Assembly: GCA_030704615.1 (NCBI GenBank) | Contig: CM060732.1 | Span: forward strand, 54,479,053 to 54,543,052 | Length of the DNA stretch: 64,000 nt | From: Takakia lepidozioides | Taxonomy: Eukaryota > Streptophyta > Takakiopsida > Takakiales > Takakiaceae | Reading direction: 5' to 3' | In this document: one piece after another, positions 10,952 through 21,592 of the stretch | Layout: the number at the start of each line of letters is the position of its first letter | Position numbering within the stretch: the stretch's first letter is position 1 | Position numbers and translations under genes: made by a program | Notes under the pieces: generated by a model | What the model saw: the letters and a program-made list of their open reading frames with translations, nothing else | The model's database searches: none | Told to the model about the DNA's origin: nothing

Positions 10952-13395
10952 CTGAAGATCACTAAACAATTGAACTATGGTCATATTTAATTTTGTGCTA
11001 TCCTGACAACTGCATCCAAACTAGCCCTGTAAAAACTTATTCTAGTTCAGTGTTATCTCATGTTTATCTGCCAGGTTTAAACTTCCCGGGCAGCAGAAGA
11101 ATAGTAGCCTTCACACTGGAGTTCAGTACTCTATTTTCTCATAGAGTCCATGTCTTCAACATTATAATACTACAATGCCTATCCTGAAAAGGTCCCTCGA
11201 ATACTGAATCTTTCCTAGTGGATACAAGCATATACTAATTGCATTATTCGGACTCGTCCCATCTTTCCCTTAAGGGCACCTGAAAAGCTTGCACTATGTA
11301 TCTTCCCTAGGAGTTCATGGTGCAAAGCCTCGGCTGTATAGAGGACACTGAATCACTTTTTCTTTTGAGTGAGAGGAGTCGAGATACTTGACCATGCCTG
11401 GCCTCATCTATTCCTGCAAATGATTAGTCGACTAATGTACTTCTCTTGCATAGATTGTAGCTATGAGCATTGGCCGCTTCAAGTTTGGTGAGGAGTTCAG
11501 GTGGCATGTTTCAAAGTTGTTTCATTGCTATAGCTTTCCTAGCTGGTTCCTATTATTATGCATGCATGCTACTAGTTAAGTTGGTGGGACTGAGCAGGCT
11601 GTTTGCAACAGTAGTCAGCCATTTTACCTCCCATTCCGTGGGAGACACATTTCTAGCCAGATAGGCCCTTTGCATCACATTGTAATATGCCCTTTGGATC
11701 ATACGGAAGCCATCAATATTGCCCTATCTCCCATCCTTCCAACCAACATCAGGAATGATACCCTCAGTGTAATTGGGCTGCTGGTTGCCCTCATCCCAAC
11801 AGCTCTCTAAAGTATAAGGGTCTGGCCACAAGGCGGGGGGCCAAACAATTCTAAAGCATCAACCAACACTACATTGTATAGGCACTGAGTGTTATGTGCC
11901 CCTCAGTCACTCTTCTTCCCACCCTGTAACTAAGTTTTGGTTCCAAATGATTCATTGTTTTGTCTGCCACCTCCCAAGGGAATCCGCACTCATAACACGC
12001 AGAGACAGCATGGACTTCAAAACACAGAGGGATAATTGGAGGAGAATGTAGGCCTTTGGCATGCTCCCACTCCCCATTGCTACCAACCTCCACCAAGCAC
12101 AGCGACAAGCAATCAAAGCTTGAAGCACTAGTCTCAACACTCCCATGGCTGCGGTCCCAGGCTCAGAGCGCCAGACTCCCGTGTTTGCTGTTATCACTTC
12201 AACATTTGGTTGCGAGGACCACGCAGCCCACAACAGCTACGGCATTTTGCAGTTGCCTGCAAAGGTAGGGTTTTGCATTTTATGTTGGAAAAATTATAAC
12301 CAAATATTTATCCCATATCGTTTGCAAACATCTCGATGGATGAGTCCTATATAAGCCAGGCTTTCCAGGTATGTTCTAACCAGCCGTGTGCTCAGCACAA
12401 AGCGAACTATTCTTTCGCCTTTTACTAAAGAATACCGTGCGCGGTGTACAGAAAGCGGCATACCTTAGTTTTTGGGCCGGCTCCTTCATCGGGGCCCTCC
12501 AAGAAAACCTAATCAGGATCAGCCCTTCTTTTTTCATATATGGAGTTTCACAGACATGGCTACAGTCAGCAGGCTCCTTGGAACTGAAGTGGCGACTGTG
12601 TTTAAATTTGTTGGTGCAACGGCTGGCAACAATACCGAAATTCAGCTTGAGTTTAGCCCAAGTGTGAAACAAAATAAAAATTTGTGATGGCGACACTCTG
12701 ACTTTTAGGATACAAAATCTGTGGCTCCAATATTGGAATATGAAATAAAAAACGGGGGGCTGGTCAAGCTACTTGCACAATGACCATGGCAACAGCCCAT
12801 AGAATAAATGCTAAGATGAGCTGGGCGGTACATGTACGCACTACACATGGAAACTTACTTAGTGGTGTACCTGTATAGATCTGGCTATAGTTACAAAATT
12901 GAGATCCAAAAATAAAGGCGCCAAGCCTATATAATAATGAAGCGTTTTGGCTCTGTCTGTAGCTGGCTCCAACAAATTATTTTCATCCCATATTTCTATA
13001 TAACTATGTCAACTCCATATTGTATTTGTAGCTTTTTGGCTATTTTTCGCCTAAAAAAAGGGGCTGATCAGGATAGCAGGCACATTGACAGCACAGTATG
13101 TCTAGGGTAATGCCCAGAGTGGAGGGCATTCTCGGATTCTTAAGGGCCTGACTCCGAGGGCGGCAGCCAGAGGGGGAAGGCTCGAAAATTTGGGGATGCC
13201 CGACACAAGGGGCATTACCCTCCGTAAAGAAATGCCGAAAAATTAAAAAAATATAATGGTCAGTGCATCCTGCATTTCGGAATGCACTCGAGGGAGTGCA
13301 TTCCGCCAGCCCCATGAATTCTGCTTTTTAACTGCTTTTGGCAGTGCTTTACAAAACTTTTTGGCAGTGCTTCACTATGTCTGAAAATGGTTTTT
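10952..13395. other. No recognisable gene
   Basis: The stretch follows the MOT1 stop codon. Short open frames occur on both strands but none shows a known domain or a supported exon chain. A short frame at 12145-12264 ends in a plausible GTAGGG donor, but no partner exon was found. A small inverted pair GGGTAATGCCC / GGGGCATTACCC occurs near 13109 and 13209. Confidence 0.5.
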
Positions 13396-15020
13396 TGACG
13401 TGGAGATTTCATGGAGATCCTAGGAGGACAGCAAACAGGGCGTTTGAACATGCCCAAGCAATTGATACAGCATATTGATGATATTTCAATTCTCAATACA
13501 ACTTGGGGTGACTCGGGAAATTTACATAAGTCTAAGTTTAGTGGCTTCTGAATGATGGAGAGGGGATGTAGCACTTTGTAACATATGTATGGAGAGGTCT
13601 CCCCTCTTCTTACAAGTCTAGTATATGTTTTTGGACCTGTCATTTTTGAATACTCTAGCTTGCAATCACCATCCCGTCATCTCCAATCAGAGATCGCAGA
13701 GATGGTTCTTGCACGTCTCCCAGTGCGCTCTCTTCTTGCAACCCAAGCTGTCTGAACAACATTGAGCCAATCACCCGAGTCGATTGGACGATGGAAAGAG
13801 GTCGTCTGCTAATTTGGCAACCATGTGCGTTGACCCCTTGTATTGGAACATGTTATAAATTATTCGTCCTCTCGCGCAGCGCAATCTCCCCTCTCTCCCT
13901 CTCTCTCTCTCTCTCTCTCGCGACTATAGCACCTCCGTACAGTCAGGTTGATAACATTTGACATCGAAAAATGAGAGTTTGAGATGTCTTGTATATTCCA
14001 TCCTTTGTCAAGAAAAGAGCAAGCCACGGCTTATGGCTTGTAGGGATAGTCTCTTCTTTATTGAGGTTTCATTGACCCATGGTGGGCCAATGATCAACTA
14101 TCACAATGTGCTATTTTCCATCCATCGGATTAAGAGGCATTGAGGCCAGTACATGTGTATGTTTGAACCAAGATGTCACATAATCTCGGTGATCCAACGA
14201 ATGTCGATGTTGCCCGAAAATCTTTGGAAAATAACTGGCAATGCGCAGCAAAAGATGAATGCATATGGGTGACCTATAGACTCTCTTGTACTACAATGTG
14301 AGGACTGATACTATAGGGGAGCAACGTATCATACACAATATTAGCAAGTATGATCCATCTCAGTGGCTTAACAACCGCTACCTTCCCAACATATTTGCAC
14401 TGAGTTTGAATGTTACTCCTTAAGTGATGATATGTAGACAGCCAAGTTCTGATGGTGTTCAAGGAAGATGTAGCTTGTAGAGCTTTGCCATTTGCAGAAG
14501 AATTTGTGTGGATGTACATACGCTAGATCCCTGCTAGATCTTCAGCAACAAGTATAGACTACGCTTGTTGTGAATGAACATTACCACTCTTACTTTGTCG
14601 GGTTCCCAAAATGTTTCCAAGTTGGAAACAGAGAACTCATTAATTCACTAAGCATCAGCACAAATAACTAGTGTATAATGTTGTTGCTTTTCTATATTAC
14701 CCGCCAACATCTTTGTGTCAAGACTATATCTAGCCCTATACATGTGCAAGTTTTTGAAAATAGGTACATTGACGTTTGATGTGGTCCAGAATTTATGGAA
14801 ATCTATCGTAAGGACAGTAATCGCCTTCATGTCTGATCATGAATTGATACAACATATAATTGATAATCAATTCTCAATGATATAGCTTGGGGTGACTAGG
14901 GAAATTTTACAAAAGTCTAACTTTAGTAGCTTTTCGATGATGGAAAAGAGATGCATGACTTTGTAATACACGTATGGAGACGTTTCCTCTTCTTACCTAG
15001 GTGGTACATGTTTTTGGACT
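13396..15020. repeat. Pair of direct repeats, about 240 bp, flanking an F-box pseudogene
   Basis: Copy A is about 13396-13640 and copy B about 14777-15020. Both contain AATTGATACARCATAT, then CAATTCTCAAT, then CTTGGGGTGACTNGGGAAATTT, then GATGGARAAGAGATG and TGTTTTTGGAC. They sit about 1.38 kb apart, with the first F-box relic between them. They do not start and end TG...CA and show no adjacent primer-binding site, so I do not call them LTRs. Confidence 0.65.
13660..14275 (+). pseudogene. F-box protein pseudogene, copy 1
   Basis: At 13687-13757 the frame reads an F-box start, SEIAEMVLARLPVRSLLATQ, and then meets a stop codon. About 190 bases on (13946-14260) the sequence resumes similarity to the second copy near 19.4-20.1 kb, in the part that would encode the C-terminal substrate-binding domain: a frame resembling LIAFDIEKGEFEL, then QEKSKPRL, then GDPTNVDVARKF. 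Frameshifts and stops break it throughout, and a CT microsatellite (about 13890-13920) sits in the middle. F-box proteins select targets for SCF ubiquitin ligases; this copy cannot make one. Confidence 0.65.
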
Positions 15021-17477
15021 ATGAACAAGTGTTGTGTATAATCCTACTAAAGGTTAATATCCTAGCACATCGGCAACACATCCCAGCTTCATGCACCGAA
15101 AGCTTCTCATCGTTGCAGCTATTTCCTAGTGCTGAGCTAGTGTTGTCTTGTTGTTGTTCTCCACTGGATGTTACTCTACCTAATGGGGTGCTGAGATGGA
15201 CATGTCTTGGAATGTTAGATTGTAGACAAATTAGATAACTAGGAGTGTCCAAATGTGATCAATACCATCTCACAATTCCGAAATCCCACAAGAACGAGTA
15301 TTTGATTTCGGAGACTTGTTGCATAATAAAATTTGTTGACTTTGACTGGGCTGGCCAGGAGTCTGTGTGGACATATCCACCTAATATGAACTATGAAATG
15401 AATGCTTGGGCCGAAGGCGTAGCTGCAGGGAAGCCCATGCTGCAGAGACACGATGCTAAGCTCCTTGATTCAAACCATACAAAAGTATCAAACTATAATT
15501 GGAGGAGAGGTCTTTAAAAAATCCTATGTAGAATCCTCGTCTTTCCTTGGGAGACTCAGAAGAAGCAGTTTTCTCTTGTCGCGAAGGAGCATATCGATGT
15601 GGACTTAATTTAGTAGCTCGAAAATATAAAGTAGTTCGATTGGTCCAGATACTTATGTTCTCTGCTCTTATCATGTTGAGTGAAACATTTTTAATTTCAT
15701 GGATTGGAGTATGTTGCTTTGAGATTAGGAAGCAGGGGGCTTTTAGAGGTTGGCCATATCTGTTTCATGCAACAGATAATCAACTTTAGATTTTGGATTG
15801 GTTTACTACGATCATCCCTCAGCATTCAAGGTTTTTTTTTGGGTTCCTTGGTGAGCAATCAAGGGCAAAATTGGTGACTGATAAGTTTATCCAGAATCGA
15901 TAATAATGATCAGATTCCAAGGTAAATGAGAGGATGCTGGGAATAGGCTATATCAGAAAGATCTGGTTAGCAATAAGAATGGTTTTTTTCTAATATATTC
16001 TTGAAAAGTGCAACGACTTTTTGCAATCGATGAAGCAATTGGGGATCTGGGGTCGCATTGCACAGATGGAGATGGAGAGAAGCAGTCCTCACCAGCTCGT
16101 GAAAGACCATACACCAGCACATGAGGTCTTACCGAAGCTTCTTTGGACACCTAAGACACGAAAATCCGTGTTCCAATACTTAGGGTCTGATGTTATCCAA
16201 AAGAATGGCAACCGTAGCCAACTTCAGGTCCACTCTCCCTGTGACTTTCAAGCATGTATGCCCAATGTCCGATGTGTGATGTTCAATATACTCTGTCCTG
16301 TGAGCTTTTGTTGAGTTATGAGAGGCTATAACTTTGTATGCATTGTGTTTCTCGAGAAGGAACCAATCATATACCTCATTTCGAGATGCCCAGCTCAGGC
16401 TGCTGAAACCTACTGCTTAAACAAATTCAGCAGTCATAATATCTCAGAAGATTGGTTGATCCCAAAAACAATTACATGCGTCCTCATTGTACACAATATT
16501 TTGAATATGATCTTAGAGTATGAAAGCGGCAAGGCTAGGATTCATTTCAAGCGAGCCCATTAAAAACAGGAGCACATGGTAAACTTTGCTCACGAAGAGA
16601 GATGAGAATTCACAATGATCTATTTTATTACAATGTTATTGCAGACGATGAGCAGATGATATCTACATTGGAAGATGGTCTACAAGATGCACAAAGTCTC
16701 TGTGAGGAACTAAAATGAAGCCAAAAAGTACGAAGGATATCAAGAGATGGTGGTCAAGAGCTTGGTCATATGATTTGACATCATTTGATCTAAAGATTGG
16801 AACGCGAGTGAAATTTGATGTTGAGTTGGATGAACAGGTATATTCTGATGATGTAGATCACCAAGTTGTTTCATATGATAGTGCTATATCAGATACATTA
16901 GAGAAACAGCACAAGACGTCGAGCACACATAAAGACTAGACACACAGTGCCAGAATGTACATTGATCATGAATTTGTGTATGTTCAAGCCCTAGACATTC
17001 TGCAATTTTTTTTTTTTGTTTAGAGAACAGGGGGATTGTAGCCCTGTAAGGAAAAAATAACCTTACAGAAAAGCCATGAGGCTAAGAATAGAGGTTCCAC
17101 TCCTAAGAAATTGTCATTGAATATCTAATATTTGAGCACGGCAGACTGATTTACAGAGAACAAGGTAATCGCCAGGCTCGCTCCACTTCACCAAGGGCAG
17201 ATTCCCATGCTCGTCTTATCAGAAGGCCCTGAGGGTATGTGTGGATGTGTTTCACTTCTGACTCGTGCAATGAGCCATCCGGCACATTAGCTTTCGTACT
17301 ATCCAACATAAGCATGGCGCCTGATCGCAGCAACAGGAGCGATGGCGCACGGCAAGGCTAGGAAGCTTAAGCATAATTTTCCTAACCTGCATGAGAGGGT
17401 AAGATGAAGATCATACCAATTGTTTAGGTTTTACAATTATTCAACCACTGTAGATGATAAATTGGTTGCTAATATTG
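14276..17477. other. Decayed region, no intact gene
   Basis: Apart from the second direct repeat and the kinase-like fragment, I see no supported coding sequence. Part of 14579-14640 resembles 20124-20185, which extends the duplication that includes the F-box relics. A short perfect hairpin, CTGTAAGG at 17044-17051 and CCTTACAG at 17061-17068, follows a T-rich tract. Confidence 0.5.
15245..15517 (+). pseudogene. Fragment of a kinase-like protein with a DFDWAG motif
   Basis: A 90-codon open frame contains FVDFDWAGQESVWTYPP, then NAWAEGV, then a HDAKLL ending. The DFDWAG block followed by a tyrosine-proline step and a WP/WAEGV segment resembles the C-terminal part of atypical protein-kinase-like proteins found in mosses, fungi and mobile-element-linked genes, where DFDWAG stands in for the DFG metal-binding loop. 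No N-lobe, lysine or HRD-like motif is seen upstream, so I treat it as a relic. The assignment is from motif memory only. Confidence 0.4.
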
Positions 17478-17645
17478 TTTTGTTAAAGTAGATAAAGATA
17501 AGATAAAGGTAACGAATTTACAGAGCCTACTGCTCAACACACAGGTCTGAAAGCACATGTTGAAGGATTGAACCCAGGATCACCAAGGTTATGCACAGGC
17601 AAGGCACAAACACCCAACCACTGGGCTACCTGCTCAAGTAGAGAA
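17478..17645 (-). mobile_element. tRNA-derived SINE, copy 1
   Basis: Read on the minus strand from about 17640, the element begins with a tRNA-like head containing a polymerase III A box (TAGCCCAGTGG) and, about 50 bases on, a perfect-looking B box (GGTTCAATCC). A body follows with TGTGTGTTGAGCAGTAGGC and then CTCTGTAAATTCG, and it ends in a TTATC-rich tail. This architecture is that of a tRNA-derived SINE, which would be transcribed by RNA polymerase III and mobilised by a partner LINE. The 3' body reappears in the opposite orientation at about 17962-18034. Confidence 0.65.
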
Positions 17646-17961
17646 AAAATGTTTTAAAACATGTAAAAATCTATCTTGTTAAAAGGGGTATTTTTAATCA
17701 CCTTGTGAATTACAGAGGGGATGGAAAATTATTAGAGTAATCTACATAAGGGATTATTCTAACAACCTGTTTTTTTACAATATTATATACATAGTGAGTT
17801 GAAAAGACAATACATACATACATAACATTTTTCTATTCTCCAAAGTTACATTTACATGGTACTTTTTAAATCCCCAATGTTCGCACTTGGTACTGGACAT
17901 TTACAAAGAGTGACCCCCCAGAGCAAATACCCATGTCAAGGTAATATCATGTCAAGCAATA

Positions 17962-18034
17962 TGTGTGTTGAGCAGTAGGCTCTGTAAATTCACTGGACGT
18001 TAAAGAATCTTTATCTTATCTTATCTTATCTTTG
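17962..18034 (+). mobile_element. 3' end of the same SINE family, copy 2
   Basis: The plus strand repeats the body of copy 1 (TGTGTGTTGAGCAGTAGGC, then CTCTGTAAATTC) and ends with a regular CTTAT/TTATC pentanucleotide tail at about 18010-18034. The tRNA-like head is missing, which is the usual 5' truncation of retroposed copies. With copy 1 it forms an inverted pair about 320 bases apart. Confidence 0.6.
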
Positions 18035-18039
18035 CTCTG

Positions 18040-19370
18040 GGGATGAGGAAGCCGTGTATGTTGAAGGCGGCCTTATTAATATACTACCACTAGTCAAGTA
18101 CAACGAATGTCGACTAGTCTCCGAGCATGCAGGCCTACAAGTGTTACACTTTCAACACATAATTTGTCATGGAATTCTTGCATGAAAGGTGGTTGTGTCA
18201 CCCTTCAATGCTGCCTCTAATCAGCCCTGCAAGTTCTTTCTCGAGATGGCACTGAACGAGTAGTGCTTACAAGTGGTAAGTGCTTACAAGGAAATACTAG
18301 AGTCATCCTAAGAAGGGGAAGAAGGGACATCAGAGCATGAAAGAGTGGCAACCATGAACAATCATCTGTACTGTTCACTGCAATAGCAGCAAGGCCTTCT
18401 TCTGAGACCTCTCTGGAAGATTGAATATGTATCTAGGGGAATGCTCAGTCCGAATATCTATCAAAATTGACATGCAGATGCAGTCCTCGTCAAGATCCAC
18501 TAGTACAACTCGATCTCGATTTTCAAGCACTGGACTTCAACCTCATGCCATCAACAGGGTGCAAAATTACACGATTTACCTTCAAGATCCCGAAGCTCCA
18601 TGATAGGAGCAGATGGGGACATCTCGTGTCTCGAAACTGTGCAGGAGAAATCTAGATAATCAAGATGGGAAGTGTTAATCATGTTGATCTGGGTACATCA
18701 TAGATTTATTATGACGCTCGACCAGCAAGCACCATGTTTATCAGATGAGACGAAGGTGCACCTTTAGATTGCGAGTAGCTGGTCGCCCCACGAGCTATCC
18801 ATGCTCCTGAGCCCTCAACCACATATAAGCTTCATAGCCTCAGAACAAGGGATTCCTTCAATGCTTTCCTGGGGACACAGTATTTTCCAATCTAATATGG
18901 AAATCCCTCAGAATCTTCGTACCGGCTCTAAGTTGATGGGTGTTAGCATCCCGATGGCTGTCCAAGCAGTTACCCGTTATCTCGTTGGGCGTTCATCCGA
19001 ACAGGTATGCCATTTGCAGCATTGTGTTGGACAGCTGTTGAGGCTTCTAAGACTATTATTAAACATGTCGATAAAAAATTTCTAGACTATATTAGACGTT
19101 GCCTACTGTCGGGGTGAACGTGTGGGCGAAAGTAGGACTATTATTAGACGTTCAGATCGGGTATATATATGTCTTTGCCTGCAGATGCTCATTCACGACA
19201 TCTCTCTCGACTCTTTGGTTTCCCTCGAGTGCAGAAGTATCGGTGTCTCTCGTCTCTTTTATTTCCATCGAGTGCAGAAGTGAGAAGTGTTGACCAATGT
19301 TTGGACATCTCAATTCTGAAAGCTTTGGAGGAGATTCCTGGGAGTTAACTCCAGGAAGAGTGAAGATGGG
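18040..19370. other. No recognisable gene
   Basis: Short frames only. Part of 18131-18240 resembles 20205-20330 (phrases such as TCATGGMATTCTTGCATGAAAG and CTCTAATCAGCCCTGCAA), so it belongs to the same set of old local duplications as the F-box relics. Confidence 0.5.
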
Positions 19371-19379
19371 GATAGCAGT

Positions 19380-20100
19380 GCTTCCCGTCATCTCCGTCAG
19401 AGATCGCAGAGATGGTTCTTGCGCGTCTCCCAGTGCGCTCTCTTCTTGCAGCCCAAGCCGTGTGCACGACATGAGCCTAGTGAACCCCGAGTCGATTGGA
19501 CGATGGAAAGAGGCCGTATGCTAATTTGCAACCTTGTACGTTGTAGATGACCACGTGCATGGGACATGTTACAAACTTTTTATGCTCGGCCAATATTCTC
19601 TCCAAGTGTACAATTCTGGAACAGTTATGGAACAATTCTGGAACACAGAAGTGGATGGTGCATGAGTTACAGTCACTCTCATGGCTTGATTTATGGTATG
19701 CAATGGGATCTTCTATTATCTAGAGCACGACCGTGTAACTGCAGGTCAAAGAGCAGTCAGGTTGATAGCATTTGACATCGAAAAAGGAGAGTTTGAGTTG
19801 TTTGTATACTCCATCCTTTGTCAAGAAAAGAGCAAACCAAGGCTTGTTGCTTGCAGGGACAGTCTCTTCATTATCGAGGTTTCATTCCTGGTCTTTGAGA
19901 GCATGACCCCTGGTGGGCCAACCAAGTGTCACAATGTGCTCTTTTCTATTCACCGGATTAAGAGGCAAGGAGGCCAGTATGTGTGTATATTTGTAACCAA
20001 GCTGTCACATGATCTCGGTGATCCGACGAATGTCGATGTTGCCCGAAAATTTTGGAAAAGAACTGGCAATGCGCAGCAAAGGATGATTGCATCTGGGTGA
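19380..20100 (+). pseudogene. F-box protein pseudogene, copy 2 (better preserved)
   Basis: The F-box start SEIAEMVLARLPVRSLLAAQ, followed by AVCTT, is read at 19397-19470 and then stops. The C-terminal part is open for 135 codons at 19693-20100, with FYYLEHDRVTAGQRAV, then FDIEKGEFELFVYS, then PRLVACRDSLFIIE, a pattern of the kelch-like associated domain of plant F-box proteins. The ends share a stretch near DPTNVDVARKF with copy 1. The two parts are out of frame with each other and joined by sequence without a clear intron, so I call a pseudogene. It could be a real gene if an intron removes about 19474-19690. Confidence 0.6.
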
Positions 20101-20104
20101 AAAA

Positions 20105-21290
20105 CTATTCTTGCTGTGAATGAACATTATGACTCTCTCTTTGCTGGGTTCCTCATATTGGTCCAAGTTGGAAACAGAGAGCCTTAATACTACTTTTAAT
20201 GCATGCAGGCCTACCGCTGTGTTTTACTTACAACGTGTACATAATTTATCATGGCATTCTTGCATGAAAGAAGGTGGTGTGACCCTTCATATGCTGCCTC
20301 TAATTATCACGCCTCTAATCAGCCCTGCAACCGACCATATCTCATAAAGGTGAAGAGCGCGACCATTCTAGAAAATTGAAAGCTCATCCAGTCAACTATT
20401 TACTCTCTGCAGATCCATCACCCACACCATGTTCGTCTCCCTCAGGTTTCCTGCTCTGATGAAGCCGCAAGACAGGGCTGACTATTTGCTATGTTTGAAA
20501 GGCGGCAACCCATCTCGTCTCAAGAGCAAAAGCACAAAGATGAAAGCAAACATAATAACGAGAACAGTCTTCGGAAGATCGGATTCCACACTTTGTAGTG
20601 AAAGACAATCGGAATAATATAACAACTGAATGTACTCGTGCACAATCTGACGTAACTTTGGCCGGATGCAGGCAGCGTCGGCTCCTCCGTCGGGCCCCCT
20701 ATCAAATCCTCCCCACCTCCTCTTACTTACCCCGGGTTCTTTATTAGAACCACTGTTTTCTGCCAGATTTCCACCTGGAAAGTACATCAGTTACTTGTAC
20801 AAAGAAATTACCAGGGTTAGAATCCGAAAAATCCTCGGAAAGGCACCTAATTGTGCCATTGTGGACCTGTTAAAAGGCGCCATCTGTCATATGGCGCCTT
20901 TTAGAGGTGCCAGCTCGTTTTCTCACCACGTGGGCGTTGGGTAGAGTACACAGGTGGCCCCGCCAGCTACTTTTGAAGAGTGAAGGAAAACACAATGGCC
21001 TTAAGTAGACCCGCCCGGTCAAAACGTTAAGAGGGACAGGATTGCAAGAAACATAACATGAATTTTTGCAGTTGCGACGCGAGTGAAGGAAGAGTGCGGT
21101 AATTTTTCAGATGGCAGAGGCCCATCCGAAGGACAATGGACGGTTGAGGATGGAGTTGAAGGATAAAGATTGAGATTGTTAAGGTCCATGAATGTGCAGA
21201 GAGATCGCAGACGAAGAAAGCGCGCTTGCGTGTGGCTGTAGAGCTGCCCTGCTGTCGCTGCCACCATCTCGGAATTCTGAAGGCAGCTTC
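20105..21290. other. No recognisable gene; contains a perfect hairpin
   Basis: No coding sequence recognised. A perfect 13-bp inverted repeat, TAAAAGGCGCCAT at 20871-20883 and ATGGCGCCTTTTA at 20891-20903 with a 7-base loop, stands out. The right part probably belongs to the promoter and 5' UTR of the PsbP-domain gene. Confidence 0.5.
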
Positions 21291-21299
21291 ACATACTGA

Positions 21300-21590
21300 A
21301 CTTGTCCTCTTAGAAATCCGCAGCTGGGTTTCGTGTGACACGTACAGTGGCTGTCCTCTCAGAAATCCTCAGCTGGGTTTTTGTGTTTCACATGCAGTTG
21401 TCGTCCTTGTGGAAATCCGCAGCTGGGTTTCAAGTGTGTCGCATACAGTAGCGCCCTCTTCAAAATTCGCGTTTAGGTTTTGTGTCTCTGTTCCTCGTCG
21501 TAGAAATTCGCACTTGGGTTTTGTGTTTCGCGTACATTAGTCGTCCTCTGAGATATCTGGAGTTGGGCAGCCGGAATAGGCAGATCGTTG
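21300..21590 (+). repeat. About 50-bp tandem repeat just before the PPD4-like start codon
   Basis: Five to six units of about 50 bases each contain GTCCTCT-AGAAATCCGCA, then GCTGGGTTT, then GTGTCNCGTACAGT. They begin near 21304, 21353, 21403, 21452, 21490 and 21542 and end within a few bases of the ATG at 21593. They occupy the probable 5' UTR or core promoter. Confidence 0.7.
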
Positions 21591-21592
21591 TC

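Noticed and set aside
12145-12264. Short coding-like stretch starting MAAVPGSERQTPVF with a possible donor
   Set aside because: No partner exon and no family recognised; likely chance.
13396-15020. Direct repeats as LTRs of a small retrotransposon
   Set aside because: No TG...CA ends, no primer-binding site, no polypurine tract and no retroelement coding sequence between them.
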